The translations under genes and the position numbers were made by a program. Below, one piece after another: positions 42,879 through 52,094 of a stretch of 64,000 nucleotides of DNA. Position 1 is the stretch's first letter, and each line of letters begins with the position of its first letter. The notes under the pieces were generated by a model. That model ran no database searches. It had not been told where the DNA came from and saw only the letters and a list, made by a program, of their open reading frames with translations. The stretch covers positions 62,001-126,000 of the forward strand of contig DATHXC010000009.1 in NCBI GenBank assembly GCA_035459965.1, written 5' to 3'. This stretch comes from DATHXC01 sp035459965. GTDB lineage: Bacteria > Pseudomonadota > Gammaproteobacteria > Burkholderiales > Methylophilaceae.

Positions 42879-44306
42879 TTATAAAGTCTTGGCTTTTTCA
42901 ACAGCTTCTTCAATGCCACCCACCATGTAGAACGCTTGTTCTGGCAAGTGATCGTAATCGCCATTCACAATCGCCTTGAAACCCTTGATGGTTTCTTTCA
43001 GTGGCACGTACTTACCAGGCGCGCCGGTAAATACTTCCGCTACGTGGAAAGGCTGCGACAGGAAGCGCTGAATCTTACGTGCACGGGCTACAGCCAGCTT
43101 GTCTTCAGGTGCCAGTTCATCCATACCCAGAATAGCGATAATGTCGCGCAATTCTTTATAACGTTGCAAAGTTTGCTGCACGCTACGGGCTACTGAGTAG
43201 TGCTCTTCACCAACAACTAATGGATCCAGTTGACGTGAAGATGAATCCAGAGGATCTACAGCAGGGTAGATACCCAGCGAAGCGATGTCACGTGACAACA
43301 CAACGGTTGAATCCAAATGCTGGAAAGTTGTGGCTGGTGATGGATCGGTCAAGTCATCCGCAGGTACGTAAACGGCTTGAATCGATGTAATCGAACCGAC
43401 CTTGGTTGAAGTGATACGCTCTTGCAAGCGGCCCATTTCTTCAGCCAGCGTAGGTTGGTAACCCACGGCTGATGGCATACGACCCAGCAATGCCGATACT
43501 TCGGTACCAGCCAGTGTGTAACGGTAGATGTTATCCACGAAGAACAGGATGTCGCGGCCTTCATCACGGAATTTTTCAGCCATGGTCAAACCAGAAAGTG
43601 CAACACGCAAACGGTTGCCTGGTGGTTCGTTCATTTGACCGAACACCATCGCTACTTTTGATTCGGACAGGTTGTCCAGCTTGATAACGCCAGCTTCTGC
43701 CATTTCATGGTAGAAGTCGTTACCTTCACGAGTACGCTCACCCACACCGGCGAATACTGACAAGCCTGAGTGTTCTTTAGCGATATTGTTGATCAGTTCC
43801 AGCATGTTCACGGTCTTACCTACACCCGCACCACCGAACAGACCCACTTTACCACCCTTGGCAAACGGACATACCAGATCGATCACCTTGATGCCGGTTT
43901 CCAGCAAATCAACAGAGGGGGAGAGTTCTTCGAAGCTAGGTGCCTTCTGGTGAATTTCACGACGCTCTTCAGTAGCAATCGGGCCTGCCTCATCAATCGG
44001 ACGACCCAGCACGTCCATAATGCGGCCCAGTGTTGCAGTTCCGACCGGCACGGAAATACCAGCGCCGGTTGCATTAACCAGCATGCCACGACGCAGGCCA
44101 TCACTCGAGCCCATGGCAATAGTACGCACGATACCGTCGCCTAATTGCTGTTGCACTTCAAAAGTCAGGCCAGCTTCTGCTGTACTTGACTCTGAACTGT
44201 TGGTTGCATCCAACACCAAGGCTTCATACACCTTAGGCATTTGGTCACGTGGAAATTCGACGTCCACAACAGCGCCGATACACTGAACAACTTTACCTTG
44301 ACTCAT
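42879..44306 (-). CDS. atpD: F1 ATP synthase beta subunit
   Basis: 475 residues from ATG 44306 (MSQGKVVQCIGAVVDVEF), the usual family start; the frame is open five codons further to 44321, with no Shine-Dalgarno there. Catalytic P-loop GGAGVGKT at 158-165, catalytic Glu in FAGVGERTREGND and the DELSEED-like DELAPEDKLAV (here DELAPED). It forms the catalytic sites with alpha. Confidence 0.98.
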   Translation of the reverse strand: MSQGKVVQCIGAVVDVEFPRDQMPKVYEALVLDATNSSESSTAEAGLTFEVQQQLGDGIVRTIAMGSSDGLRRGMLVNATGAGISVPVGTATLGRIMDVLGRPIDEAGPIATEERREIHQKAPSFEELSPSVDLLETGIKVIDLVCPFAKGGKVGLFGGAGVGKTVNMLELINNIAKEHSGLSVFAGVGERTREGNDFYHEMAEAGVIKLDNLSESKVAMVFGQMNEPPGNRLRVALSGLTMAEKFRDEGRDILFFVDNIYRYTLAGTEVSALLGRMPSAVGYQPTLAEEMGRLQERITSTKVGSITSIQAVYVPADDLTDPSPATTFQHLDSTVVLSRDIASLGIYPAVDPLDSSSRQLDPLVVGEEHYSVARSVQQTLQRYKELRDIIAILGMDELAPEDKLAVARARKIQRFLSQPFHVAEVFTGAPGKYVPLKETIKGFKAIVNGDYDHLPEQAFYMVGGIEEAVEKAKTL

Positions 44307-44407
44307 CTTGAGGTTCCCCATCTATGCTTTAATATTTAAAAGCTAAATTCGTTACTTACAAAAAATTCTACGAAAAATTCGGTTACAGCTTCTTAACTTA
44401 CATCAGC

Positions 44408-45277
44408 TTAACCAGATACCGCTGCAGCACCGCCGACGATTTCTGAAATTTCCTTGGTAATGGCTGCTTGGCGGGCTTTGTTGTAAACCAGCTTAAGCTC
44501 GCCTATCACTGTCTTGGCGTTATCAGACGCAGACTTCATCGCCACCATCCGTGCGCTTTGCTCGGATGCCATGTTTTCTGCAACTGCCTGGTAAATCAAC
44601 GACTCGATATAACGCACCATCAAATCATCAATCACCACTTGCGCATCAGGCTCATAGATATAATCCCAATGGCCTTGCGGAGCACCCAGCTTATCGCCCG
44701 AAAGCGGTAACAGTTGCTCAATTTTTGGCTCTTGCTTCATCGTATTGATGAAACGGTTGTATGCGATATACAGTTGGTCGATTTCGCCAGCAACGTACGC
44801 ATCCAGCATGACCTTTACCGGGCCAATGAGCTTTTCCATATGCGGTGCATCACCCAAACCAACCAGGTGTGACTTCACATTGGCATTGATGCGGCCCATG
44901 AAACCCAAGCCTTTATTACCAATGGCACAAACACGCACTGCGAGGCTATCAGCTTCCCATGCCTGCATCTGGTTGATGGCGATACGCAACACGTTGGTAT
45001 TCAAGCCACCGCACAGACCCTTGTCTGAAGTCACCACGATGATGCCGACATTCTTGACCGTGTCACGTTTAATTAAAAACGGGTGCCTGTATTCTGGCTC
45101 GGCATGAGACATATGGGCAGCAACATTGCGAATCTTGTCAGCATATGGGCGAGCAGCGCGCATCCGGTCCTGCGCCTTGCGCATTTTGGATGCTGCTACC
45201 ATTTCCATGGCTTTGGTGATCTTGCGCGTGTTTTCTACGCTCTTGATCTTGGTACGAATTTCCTTACTACCGGCCAT
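44408..45277 (-). CDS. atpG: F1 ATP synthase gamma subunit
   Basis: 289 residues. The N-terminal helix (EIRTKIKSVENTRKITKAME) and C-terminal helix (RMVAMKSASDNAKTVIGELK) make the rotating coiled coil; the Rossmann-like middle has VTSDKGLCGGLNTNV. It couples proton flow to catalysis. Confidence 0.98.
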   Translation of the reverse strand: MAGSKEIRTKIKSVENTRKITKAMEMVAASKMRKAQDRMRAARPYADKIRNVAAHMSHAEPEYRHPFLIKRDTVKNVGIIVVTSDKGLCGGLNTNVLRIAINQMQAWEADSLAVRVCAIGNKGLGFMGRINANVKSHLVGLGDAPHMEKLIGPVKVMLDAYVAGEIDQLYIAYNRFINTMKQEPKIEQLLPLSGDKLGAPQGHWDYIYEPDAQVVIDDLMVRYIESLIYQAVAENMASEQSARMVAMKSASDNAKTVIGELKLVYNKARQAAITKEISEIVGGAAAVSG

Positions 45278-45302
45278 TATCTAGACTCCAGCTGAGTAAG
45301 TA

Positions 45303-46844
45303 TTAATAAGCACTGTTGGCTTTGAAATCTTCAATGGCTGTCGACAATTCCTTGTCGTCATCCTTTGAAAGATCCAATGTTGATTCAATACGATCAACCA
45401 GGCCTTTGTACTTGGATTTAATGAAGGCGTGCAAAGCAGACTCGAAAGCCAATACCTTGTTTACAGGCACATCATCCAGGTAGCCCTTGTTAGCTGCTTG
45501 CAAGCTGATTGCCATTTCAGATACTGACAATGGCAGATATTGCGCTTGCTTCATCAATTCAGTTACTAGGCGACCGCGTTCCAATTGCTTACGGGTAGCT
45601 TCATCCAGATCAGATGCGAACTGTGCAAAAGCAGCCAGTTCACGATACTGAGCCAATGCCAGACGCACACCGCCACCCAATTTCTTAACGACCTTGGTTT
45701 GCGCTGCACCACCAACGCGAGATACCGAAATACCAGCGTTAATCGCAGGACGGATACCAGCATTGAATAAGTCAGTTTCCAGGAAGATTTGACCGTCAGT
45801 AATCGAAATTACGTTGGTTGGTACGAATGCAGAAACGTCACCAGCCTGTGTCTCAATGATAGGCAATGCAGTCAATGAACCTGTCTTGCCTTTGACTTCA
45901 CCATTGGTGAACTTCTCGACATACTCTTCGTTTACGCGAGCAGCACGCTCTAGCAAACGTGAGTGGAGATAGAACACATCGCCAGGATAAGCTTCACGGC
46001 CTGGTGGACGGCGTAGCAACAGTGAGATTTGACGATAAGCAATCGCTTGCTTGGTCAAGTCATCATAAATGATCAGTGCATCTTGACCACGGTCACGGAA
46101 GTACTCGCCCATCGTGCAACCTGCGTATGGTGCAATGAATTGCAATGCAGCAGAGTCAGAAGCAGAGGCAGCAACAATGATAGTGTATTCCATCGCGCCG
46201 TATTGTTCGAGCTTGCGCACTACGTTGGCGATGGTAGAAGCCTTTTGGCCTACTGCAACGTAGATACAGGTCATGTTCTGACCCTTTTGATTGATGATGG
46301 CATCAATCGCTACTGCAGTCTTACCTGTCTGGCGGTCACCAATAATCAGTTCACGTTGACCACGGCCAACCGGCACCATGGAGTCAATCGCCTTAATACC
46401 GGTTTGTACTGGCTGGGAAACTGACTTACGTGCGATAACGCCCGGTGCCACTTTCTCAATCTTGTCTGTCATTTTTGCGTTGACCGGACCCTTGCCGTCA
46501 ATAGGACGACCAAGTGCATCAACCACTCGGCCAATCAGCTCTGGGCCAACCGGCACTTCCAGAATGCGGCCTGTACATTTGCAGGTATCGCCTTCTGTAA
46601 TATGTTCATAATCGCCAAGTACCACCGCACCTACGGAGTCACGCTCAAGGTTGAGCGCCAAACCAAACGTGTTGCCCGGGAACTCGATCATTTCACCGGC
46701 CATCACGTCGGATAAACCGTGTACGCGAACGATACCGTCTGTCACTGAAACCACAGTACCCTGGGTACGTGCTTCGGCAGTGGTAGAAAAATTCTCTAAT
46801 CTGCTTTTAATCAGTTCACTGATTTCTGATGTTGATAACTGCAT
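45303..46844 (-). CDS. atpA: F1 ATP synthase alpha subunit
   Basis: 513 residues. Regulatory P-loop GDRQTGKT at 169-176, arginine finger region in ISVSRVGGAAQTKVVK, N-terminal beta-barrel (VVSVTDGIVRVHGL). It holds non-catalytic nucleotide sites. Confidence 0.98.
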   Translation of the reverse strand: MQLSTSEISELIKSRLENFSTTAEARTQGTVVSVTDGIVRVHGLSDVMAGEMIEFPGNTFGLALNLERDSVGAVVLGDYEHITEGDTCKCTGRILEVPVGPELIGRVVDALGRPIDGKGPVNAKMTDKIEKVAPGVIARKSVSQPVQTGIKAIDSMVPVGRGQRELIIGDRQTGKTAVAIDAIINQKGQNMTCIYVAVGQKASTIANVVRKLEQYGAMEYTIIVAASASDSAALQFIAPYAGCTMGEYFRDRGQDALIIYDDLTKQAIAYRQISLLLRRPPGREAYPGDVFYLHSRLLERAARVNEEYVEKFTNGEVKGKTGSLTALPIIETQAGDVSAFVPTNVISITDGQIFLETDLFNAGIRPAINAGISVSRVGGAAQTKVVKKLGGGVRLALAQYRELAAFAQFASDLDEATRKQLERGRLVTELMKQAQYLPLSVSEMAISLQAANKGYLDDVPVNKVLAFESALHAFIKSKYKGLVDRIESTLDLSKDDDKELSTAIEDFKANSAY

Positions 46845-46929
46845 TTGTCTGTCTCCTGACCTTTTAGGTCTAACCTTTAAGTGTGCTCACTTAAGTGTGC
46901 TAACTTAACTAAATTGAGCTTAAGTAACT

Positions 46930-47466
46930 CTAGCCTTTAAGCGTATATGCAAGCGCTTGCAACTGACCACGAACCGATGCGTCTATGACCGTATCGCCAA
47001 CTACAATTTTTATACCGCCAATTAACTCCGGGTCTAATTTAACCTGAGCTTCAACCTTTTTACCGAACTTGGCTTCAAGCTGTTTAACCAGTGCCTTAAC
47101 CTGTGCATCTGTAGGCTGCGCGGCAGCCGTAAGCTCGGCTTCCAGCGTACCTTCGTCCAGCGCTTTCAGCTCTTCGTAAGCAGCTGCGATATCGGCAACG
47201 ATAACCAATCGATTATTTTCGATTAGCAGCTTCACCAGATTCACCGCTTGCTCACTCAGCTTGCCGTCACAAACGGCTAGCACCAGACGCTCAAGATCGC
47301 TGGATGGCAACTTTGGGTCGTCAATCAGCGCTTTCATTTGCGCATCGCTAGCAACAGCGGCAATCAGGGCAAGCTGGTCAGACCAGGCAGCCAGTGCATT
47401 TTTTTCCTTGGCCAGGCGGAATACCGCTGTGGCATAAGGCCTTGCTATAGTGATCGCTTCAGCCAT
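46930..47466 (-). CDS. atpH: F1 ATP synthase delta subunit
   Basis: 178 residues. The N-terminal helical bundle (TIARPYATAVFRLAKEKNAL) and C-terminal region (EAQVKLDPELIGGIKIVVGD, then DASVRGQLQALA) link F1 to the b stalk. Confidence 0.96.
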   Translation of the reverse strand: MAEAITIARPYATAVFRLAKEKNALAAWSDQLALIAAVASDAQMKALIDDPKLPSSDLERLVLAVCDGKLSEQAVNLVKLLIENNRLVIVADIAAAYEELKALDEGTLEAELTAAAQPTDAQVKALVKQLEAKFGKKVEAQVKLDPELIGGIKIVVGDTVIDASVRGQLQALAYTLKG

Positions 47467-47473
47467 GATGTTC

Positions 47474-47944
47474 CTACAGCTCGCTTGCGATTGCAGTCAA
47501 AATCTCTGCATGCGCCTTGGCGTCGATTTCTTTACGCAGGATTTTTTCTGCACCGGCAATTGCCAATGTTGAAACTTGCTGACGCAGGCCTTCTTTCGCA
47601 CGGTTCACTTCTTGCTCGATTTCTGCCTTGGCACCGACAATAATGCGGTCGCCTTCTGCTTTCGCAGTATTTTTAGCTTCTTCAACAATTTCGCTAGCGC
47701 GCTTTTCAGCCAAGGCAACAATCTCTGAGGCACGTTGCTTGGCTTCAGTCACTGCTTCTGCAGCGCGCTTGGAAGACTGCTCAAGTTCGCTACGACCACG
47801 TTCGCCCGCAGCCAAACCATCTGCAATCTCTTTTTGACGCGCTTCAATCGCGTTAAGTAACGGCGGCCAGACAAACTTCATAGTGAAGATGATCAAGCCA
47901 CTAAATGCAATTAGTTGCGCGATTAGAGTTAAATTAATGTTCAT
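47474..47944 (-). CDS. atpF: Fo ATP synthase b subunit
   Basis: 156 residues. One N-terminal membrane helix (NLTLIAQLIAFSGLIIFTMK) followed by a long charged coiled coil rich in Ala, Glu and Lys (RGRSELEQSSKRAAEAVTEA). It dimerises to form the peripheral stalk. It starts 7 nt before atpH. Confidence 0.97.
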   Translation of the reverse strand: MNINLTLIAQLIAFSGLIIFTMKFVWPPLLNAIEARQKEIADGLAAGERGRSELEQSSKRAAEAVTEAKQRASEIVALAEKRASEIVEEAKNTAKAEGDRIIVGAKAEIEQEVNRAKEGLRQQVSTLAIAGAEKILRKEIDAKAHAEILTAIASEL

Positions 47945-48006
47945 CTTTGCTCCTACCCGTTAAGCCGTTGAAACTTGATATAGCCAAAAACAGCTTAGAC
48001 AGACAC

Positions 48007-48282
48007 TTATCCAGCGACTACGCTTAATAATGGGTTTGCGAATGCAAACATCATGGCCAGACCAACACCGATAATGAAAGAAGCATCGATCAAACCTAGC
48101 AGCAAGAACACTTTACCTTGCAATGCTGGGATCATTTCTGGTTGGCGAGCTGCACCGTCCAGGAAGCTTGCGCACATGATACCGATACCGATACAGGCAC
48201 CAGCAGCGCCCAAACCAATGATTAAGCCAATGCCAACACCGGTGTAGGCTTGAATCAAGGCCAAAAATTGTACGTTTTCCAT
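48007..48282 (-). CDS. atpE: Fo ATP synthase c subunit
   Basis: 91 residues, two membrane helices joined by the polar loop ARQPEM. The ion-binding carboxylate is Asp66 in LGLIDASFIIG; an Asp here, without the Gln/Glu-Ser set of sodium-type rings, indicates proton coupling. It forms the rotor ring. Confidence 0.97.
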   Translation of the reverse strand: MENVQFLALIQAYTGVGIGLIIGLGAAGACIGIGIMCASFLDGAARQPEMIPALQGKVFLLLGLIDASFIIGVGLAMMFAFANPLLSVVAG

Positions 48283-48363
48283 TACTTTTCCTTTCGCTAT
48301 TGAGGGGTATTACTTAACTAAACTACAAAAACATATTACAAACAAAACTTTAACTTCTATTTA

Positions 48364-49161
48364 CTAATGACTTTCGTGAGCCATAGACAGATATACCACA
48401 GTCAACATCATGAAGATGAAAGCCTGCAAAGCAACAATCAGAATATGGAATATGGACCAAGCAACGCCGAGCAAAGCACCAAATATAGTACCTACAACAC
48501 CTGTTGCAGCCCAGAGACCTAGTAACAAGAAGATCACTTCACCGGCATACATGTTGCCGAAGAGACGTAAGGAATGTGAAAGAGGTTTTGAAACGTATTC
48601 GATAAGATTAAAGAGAAAGTTAGCAGGCCATACTAGCGGGTTCGTCCCAAATGGCGAACAGAACAGTTCGTGTATCCAGCCACCCAACCCTTTGACTTTA
48701 ATAGAGAAGTAAATCATTAGCACCCACACAGTAAGCGCAAGAGCAAAAGTTGTATTGATGTCAGAAGTTGGAACACTACGCCACTCGTGTATTCCTAACT
48801 TAGCCAATCCTGCAGCGACTACATCAATAGGCAGAAAATCCATGGAATTCATTACCAGCACCCAGACAAACACGGTTAGGGCGGCAGGGGCGACAAACGA
48901 ATGGCGGTTGCCGTGAAAAATATTCTTGACTTGATCATCCACAAAACCAAAAACAAGCTCCACGAAAGCTTGGCGTTTGCTTGGCACACCGGAAGTAGCA
49001 CCGCGCACTACCCACCAGATCAGACCCATTGACACTAAACCTAACAATACTGACATCACCAACGTATCTATGTGCAGCGTCCCAAACTGGGTATTACTGG
49101 CATTGAAGGATAGGTGATGCGCAATATATCCTGATGGTGTTAGCGTGTGTTCTGTAGCCAT
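48364..49161 (-). CDS. atpB: Fo ATP synthase a subunit
   Basis: 265 residues, several membrane helices. The essential arginine is in HSLRLFGNMYAGEV, and FALALTVWVLMIYFSIKVKG and FIFMMLTVVYLSMAHE close the channel region. It provides the proton half-channels at the c-ring. Confidence 0.97.
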   Translation of the reverse strand: MATEHTLTPSGYIAHHLSFNASNTQFGTLHIDTLVMSVLLGLVSMGLIWWVVRGATSGVPSKRQAFVELVFGFVDDQVKNIFHGNRHSFVAPAALTVFVWVLVMNSMDFLPIDVVAAGLAKLGIHEWRSVPTSDINTTFALALTVWVLMIYFSIKVKGLGGWIHELFCSPFGTNPLVWPANFLFNLIEYVSKPLSHSLRLFGNMYAGEVIFLLLGLWAATGVVGTIFGALLGVAWSIFHILIVALQAFIFMMLTVVYLSMAHESH

Positions 49162-49220
49162 AAAATCAAAACCCTAATGTGTCACTGAATATTCTAAATA
49201 TCTTGTTTTGAATGTGTTGC

Positions 49221-49619
49221 TTAACTGCTTTTTTCACTGACTTTTTCGTTAAGGCCGGAAATCGCTGCCCCAGACAAAATTGCCGAAGCTCCCAGCCCGA
49301 TAATCAGGGCCAGTGGAACCAGATGCGCTGTGTACACTTTAAATGTAATAAACAGCAATGCTGCTATTACCAGAATCTTTACGCCTTCGGCTTTTAACAA
49401 ACCGATCAGTATGGCGCCTGCATCTTTTTTATTTTCGCTGCGCCTGGCGATTAATGAGCCCGCATAGGCGCCTGCAATCGCAGAACCGCCACCCGCCAAT
49501 GCTGATAATGCACCGTGCATACCTGCGAGGAAGAATGCTCCCACTGCTACGGCAGAGGTGGCTATTAACTGCCATTTAGCCATCTGCTTAAATACGTCTG
49601 CCGTTTTAATATTTTCCAT
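49221..49619 (-). CDS. atpI: ATP synthase subunit I
   Basis: 132 residues, four predicted membrane helices (LIATSAVAVGAFFLAGMHGA, ALAGGGSAIAGAYAGSLIAR, ILVIAALLFITFKVYTAHLV, ALIIGLGASAILSGAAISGL). Position at the head of the atp operon and hydrophobicity match AtpI, proposed to help c-ring assembly. Confidence 0.88.
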   Translation of the reverse strand: MENIKTADVFKQMAKWQLIATSAVAVGAFFLAGMHGALSALAGGGSAIAGAYAGSLIARRSENKKDAGAILIGLLKAEGVKILVIAALLFITFKVYTAHLVPLALIIGLGASAILSGAAISGLNEKVSEKSS

Positions 49620-49722
49620 ACGTTCCTGCTTAATATTTTGCTGCTCGGAGTTTACTCACATTAGCTAGCAATCAAGCGAAGTCCGCGATTGTCTTGTTTT
49701 ATTGATGTTAAGTCAAGCCCAC

Positions 49723-50583
49723 TCAGTGGGTTTGCTTGCGTAACAGGGCAATAATTGCATCCAGCTGGTCAAGACTGGCATAGCGTATCTTAAGGGTTCC
49801 GGCGCCATTCTTACTTGCATCGATTTGCACATCTGCACCTAAATTTTCTGCCAACTCTTCTTGCAGGCGCAATACATCCTTATCTTTCGGCGCTGCTTTT
49901 TGCGGCTTTACAGCATCGCCAGACAAGCGTTTTACCAATTGCTCGGTATCACGCACAGACAATCCTTTTTGGACGATCTCTTCCGCTGCAGTAATTTGCT
50001 TGGCACTGACCAAACCCAGCAAAGCGCGCGCGTGGCCCATATCCAGCCGACCTTGCATCAACATTTCCTGCACGATTTCATGCAGATTCTGCAGGCGCAG
50101 CAAATTAGTGACTGCGCTGCGTGAACGCCCAACCGCTTGCGCGGCGGTTTCATGGGTCATATTGAATTCATCAATCAGGCGCTTGATGCCGTTGGCTTCT
50201 TCGATCGGGTTAAGATTTTCACGCTGGATATTCTCAATCAGCGCCATGGCCAATGCGGCTTCATCAGCGATCTCGCGCACCAGCACTGGTACTTCTTTCA
50301 GGCCAGCCAACTGCGATGCACGCCAGCGACGCTCACCAGCGATGATTTCGAAACGCTCATTGGAAACTTCGCGCACCAGGATGGGCTGCATAATGCCCTG
50401 GGCTTTAATAGAGTCTGCCAGGCTAGCCAGAGATTCCTGATCCATATGGGTACGTGGCTGGTATTTACCAGGCTGTAATTGATCGACATTCAACATGCGT
50501 AATGAATCCGACTCTGCCGAACTTGCTGCATCGCCAGCCAATAAGGCATCGAGCCCACGACCAAGGCCTTTAAGTTTTACCAT
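49723..50583 (-). CDS. parB: Chromosome-partitioning protein ParB
   Basis: 286 residues. N-terminal LKGLGRGLDALL motif, then the ParB/CTPase domain (QPGKYQPRTHMDQESLASLA, then the arginine patch GERRWRASQLAG), a helix-turn-helix for parS (THETAAQAVGRSRSAVTNLL) and a C-terminal dimerisation domain. It loads at parS and slides along the origin region in a CTP-dependent way. Three parS-type sites lie within 13 kb of this gene. Confidence 0.97.
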   Translation of the reverse strand: MVKLKGLGRGLDALLAGDAASSAESDSLRMLNVDQLQPGKYQPRTHMDQESLASLADSIKAQGIMQPILVREVSNERFEIIAGERRWRASQLAGLKEVPVLVREIADEAALAMALIENIQRENLNPIEEANGIKRLIDEFNMTHETAAQAVGRSRSAVTNLLRLQNLHEIVQEMLMQGRLDMGHARALLGLVSAKQITAAEEIVQKGLSVRDTEQLVKRLSGDAVKPQKAAPKDKDVLRLQEELAENLGADVQIDASKNGAGTLKIRYASLDQLDAIIALLRKQTH

Positions 50584-50622
50584 TTACGTCTCCCTGACAG
50601 GCATTGTATTTTCCACATGCCT

Positions 50623-51414
50623 TTAATTTGTTGTCGCTGCTGCTTTAGATTTTGCTTTGCTACGCTTGATGATTTCATTGGCAAGCTCTATATATGCCTG
50701 CGCACCCTTGGAGGCACGGTCATAAACCAGTGCAGGTAAACCATAACTAGGCGCCTCCGCCAGCCGGATATTACGAGGAATCACGGTCTTGTAAACTTTG
50801 TCACCAAAATGGCTCACCAGCTGCGCCGATACTTGCTGTGCAAGCATATTGCGGTTATCAAACATGGTGCGTAATAGACCTTCGATTTCCAGGCTCGAAT
50901 TCAGGTGCGTACGCACTTTCTTAATCGTGTTGACCAGATCGGACAAACCTTCCAGTGCATAGTATTCGCATTGCATGGGAATCATGACGGCATTGGCCGC
51001 AGTTAATGCGTTGACTGTCACCAGATTGAGGGCAGGGGGGCAATCCAGCAGAACATAATCATAGCTATCGTTTAATGCTGCCAAAGCTAATTTAAGACGT
51101 GTTTCACGGCCAATCTCATTCACCAGTTCGACCTCGGCACCAGCAAGGTCGCGACTGGCGGGGGCTATATCAAACAAGCCCTTTTCTGAAGTCTGTATCA
51201 CTTCTTTCAGCGTCTTTTCACCGATCAGTACATGGTAGATCGTCTGCTTCAAGCCCGCTTTGTCTATACCGCTACCAGTAGTCGCATTGCCTTGTGGATC
51301 AAGATCTATAAGCAGTACGCGGCTTTTTGCTGCGGCCAGACTGGCTGCCAGATTAACGCAGGTAGTGGTTTTACCCACCCCACCTTTTTGATTGGTAATC
51401 GCCAAAATCCGCAT
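50623..51414 (-). CDS. parA: Chromosome-partitioning ATPase ParA
   Basis: 263 residues from ATG 51414 (MRILAITNQKGGVGKTT), a start that overlaps the rsmG stop by one base. Deviant Walker A KGGVGKTT, Walker B VLLDCPPALNLVTVNAL. It forms ATP-dependent dimers on the nucleoid that pull ParB-parS complexes. The frame opens six codons upstream, within rsmG; that start is rejected. Confidence 0.97.
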   Translation of the reverse strand: MRILAITNQKGGVGKTTTCVNLAASLAAAKSRVLLIDLDPQGNATTGSGIDKAGLKQTIYHVLIGEKTLKEVIQTSEKGLFDIAPASRDLAGAEVELVNEIGRETRLKLALAALNDSYDYVLLDCPPALNLVTVNALTAANAVMIPMQCEYYALEGLSDLVNTIKKVRTHLNSSLEIEGLLRTMFDNRNMLAQQVSAQLVSHFGDKVYKTVIPRNIRLAEAPSYGLPALVYDRASKGAQAYIELANEIIKRSKAKSKAAATTN

Positions 51415-52094
51415 TATTGGTTCGCTTCGCAAAGTGATTGAATTTCATTATTGCTGTTAGGGAAAAACACTAAATGACGCTGTGCTTCAAGCGCTGGTAC
51501 TTCCAGTGCAATTATTTTACTCGGCGTCAGTTGCATTTTCGTTTCCAGTTCGGCGAGCTCCGCATCCGGGTAAACACCTTTCATTGCCAGCCACATACCA
51601 TCAGCAGCACACAAATGACGAGTGAGCTTGATGAACAAAGCCAGATCAGAAAAAGCGCGGGAAATCACAATATCGAACTTGGCCGGGGGCTTAAACTGCT
51701 CCACCCGACCACTCACCACCTCAAGGTTTTTTATTCCCAATTCGGCTTTTGCTTGCCGCATGAAGCTGGCTTTTTTCTGGCTTGAATCCATGACGGTCAC
51801 TTGTAGCTCAGGCATGCATAACGCGAGTGGAATGCCCGGCAAACCAGCACCACTACCCACATCCAGCAAGTTGCTCACTTTAAAACCTGTCGTCTGGATA
51901 TGAGGCAAAACCACCAGGCTATCAAGCAAATGCAGGGTCACCATCTCATCCGGATCACGCACGGCTGTGAGGTTGTGTACCTTGTTCCATTTTTGCATGA
52001 GCGCAAGATAATCCAGCAGCTTCTGCTGAATGTCTGCTGCAATATCCAGCCCCGCCTGTTGCAGGCCCGACGTTAATTTCAACGCCTGGCTCAT
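51414..52094 (-). CDS. rsmG: 16S rRNA (guanine527-N7)-methyltransferase
   Basis: 226 residues. SAM-binding motif LLDVGSGAGLPGIPLAL, then VTVMDSSQKKASFMRQ and VVSGRVEQFKP of the RsmG/GidB family. It modifies G527 of 16S rRNA. It overlaps mnmG by 4 nt at the start and parA at its end. Confidence 0.97.
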   Translation of the reverse strand: MSQALKLTSGLQQAGLDIAADIQQKLLDYLALMQKWNKVHNLTAVRDPDEMVTLHLLDSLVVLPHIQTTGFKVSNLLDVGSGAGLPGIPLALCMPELQVTVMDSSQKKASFMRQAKAELGIKNLEVVSGRVEQFKPPAKFDIVISRAFSDLALFIKLTRHLCAADGMWLAMKGVYPDAELAELETKMQLTPSKIIALEVPALEAQRHLVFFPNSNNEIQSLCEANQ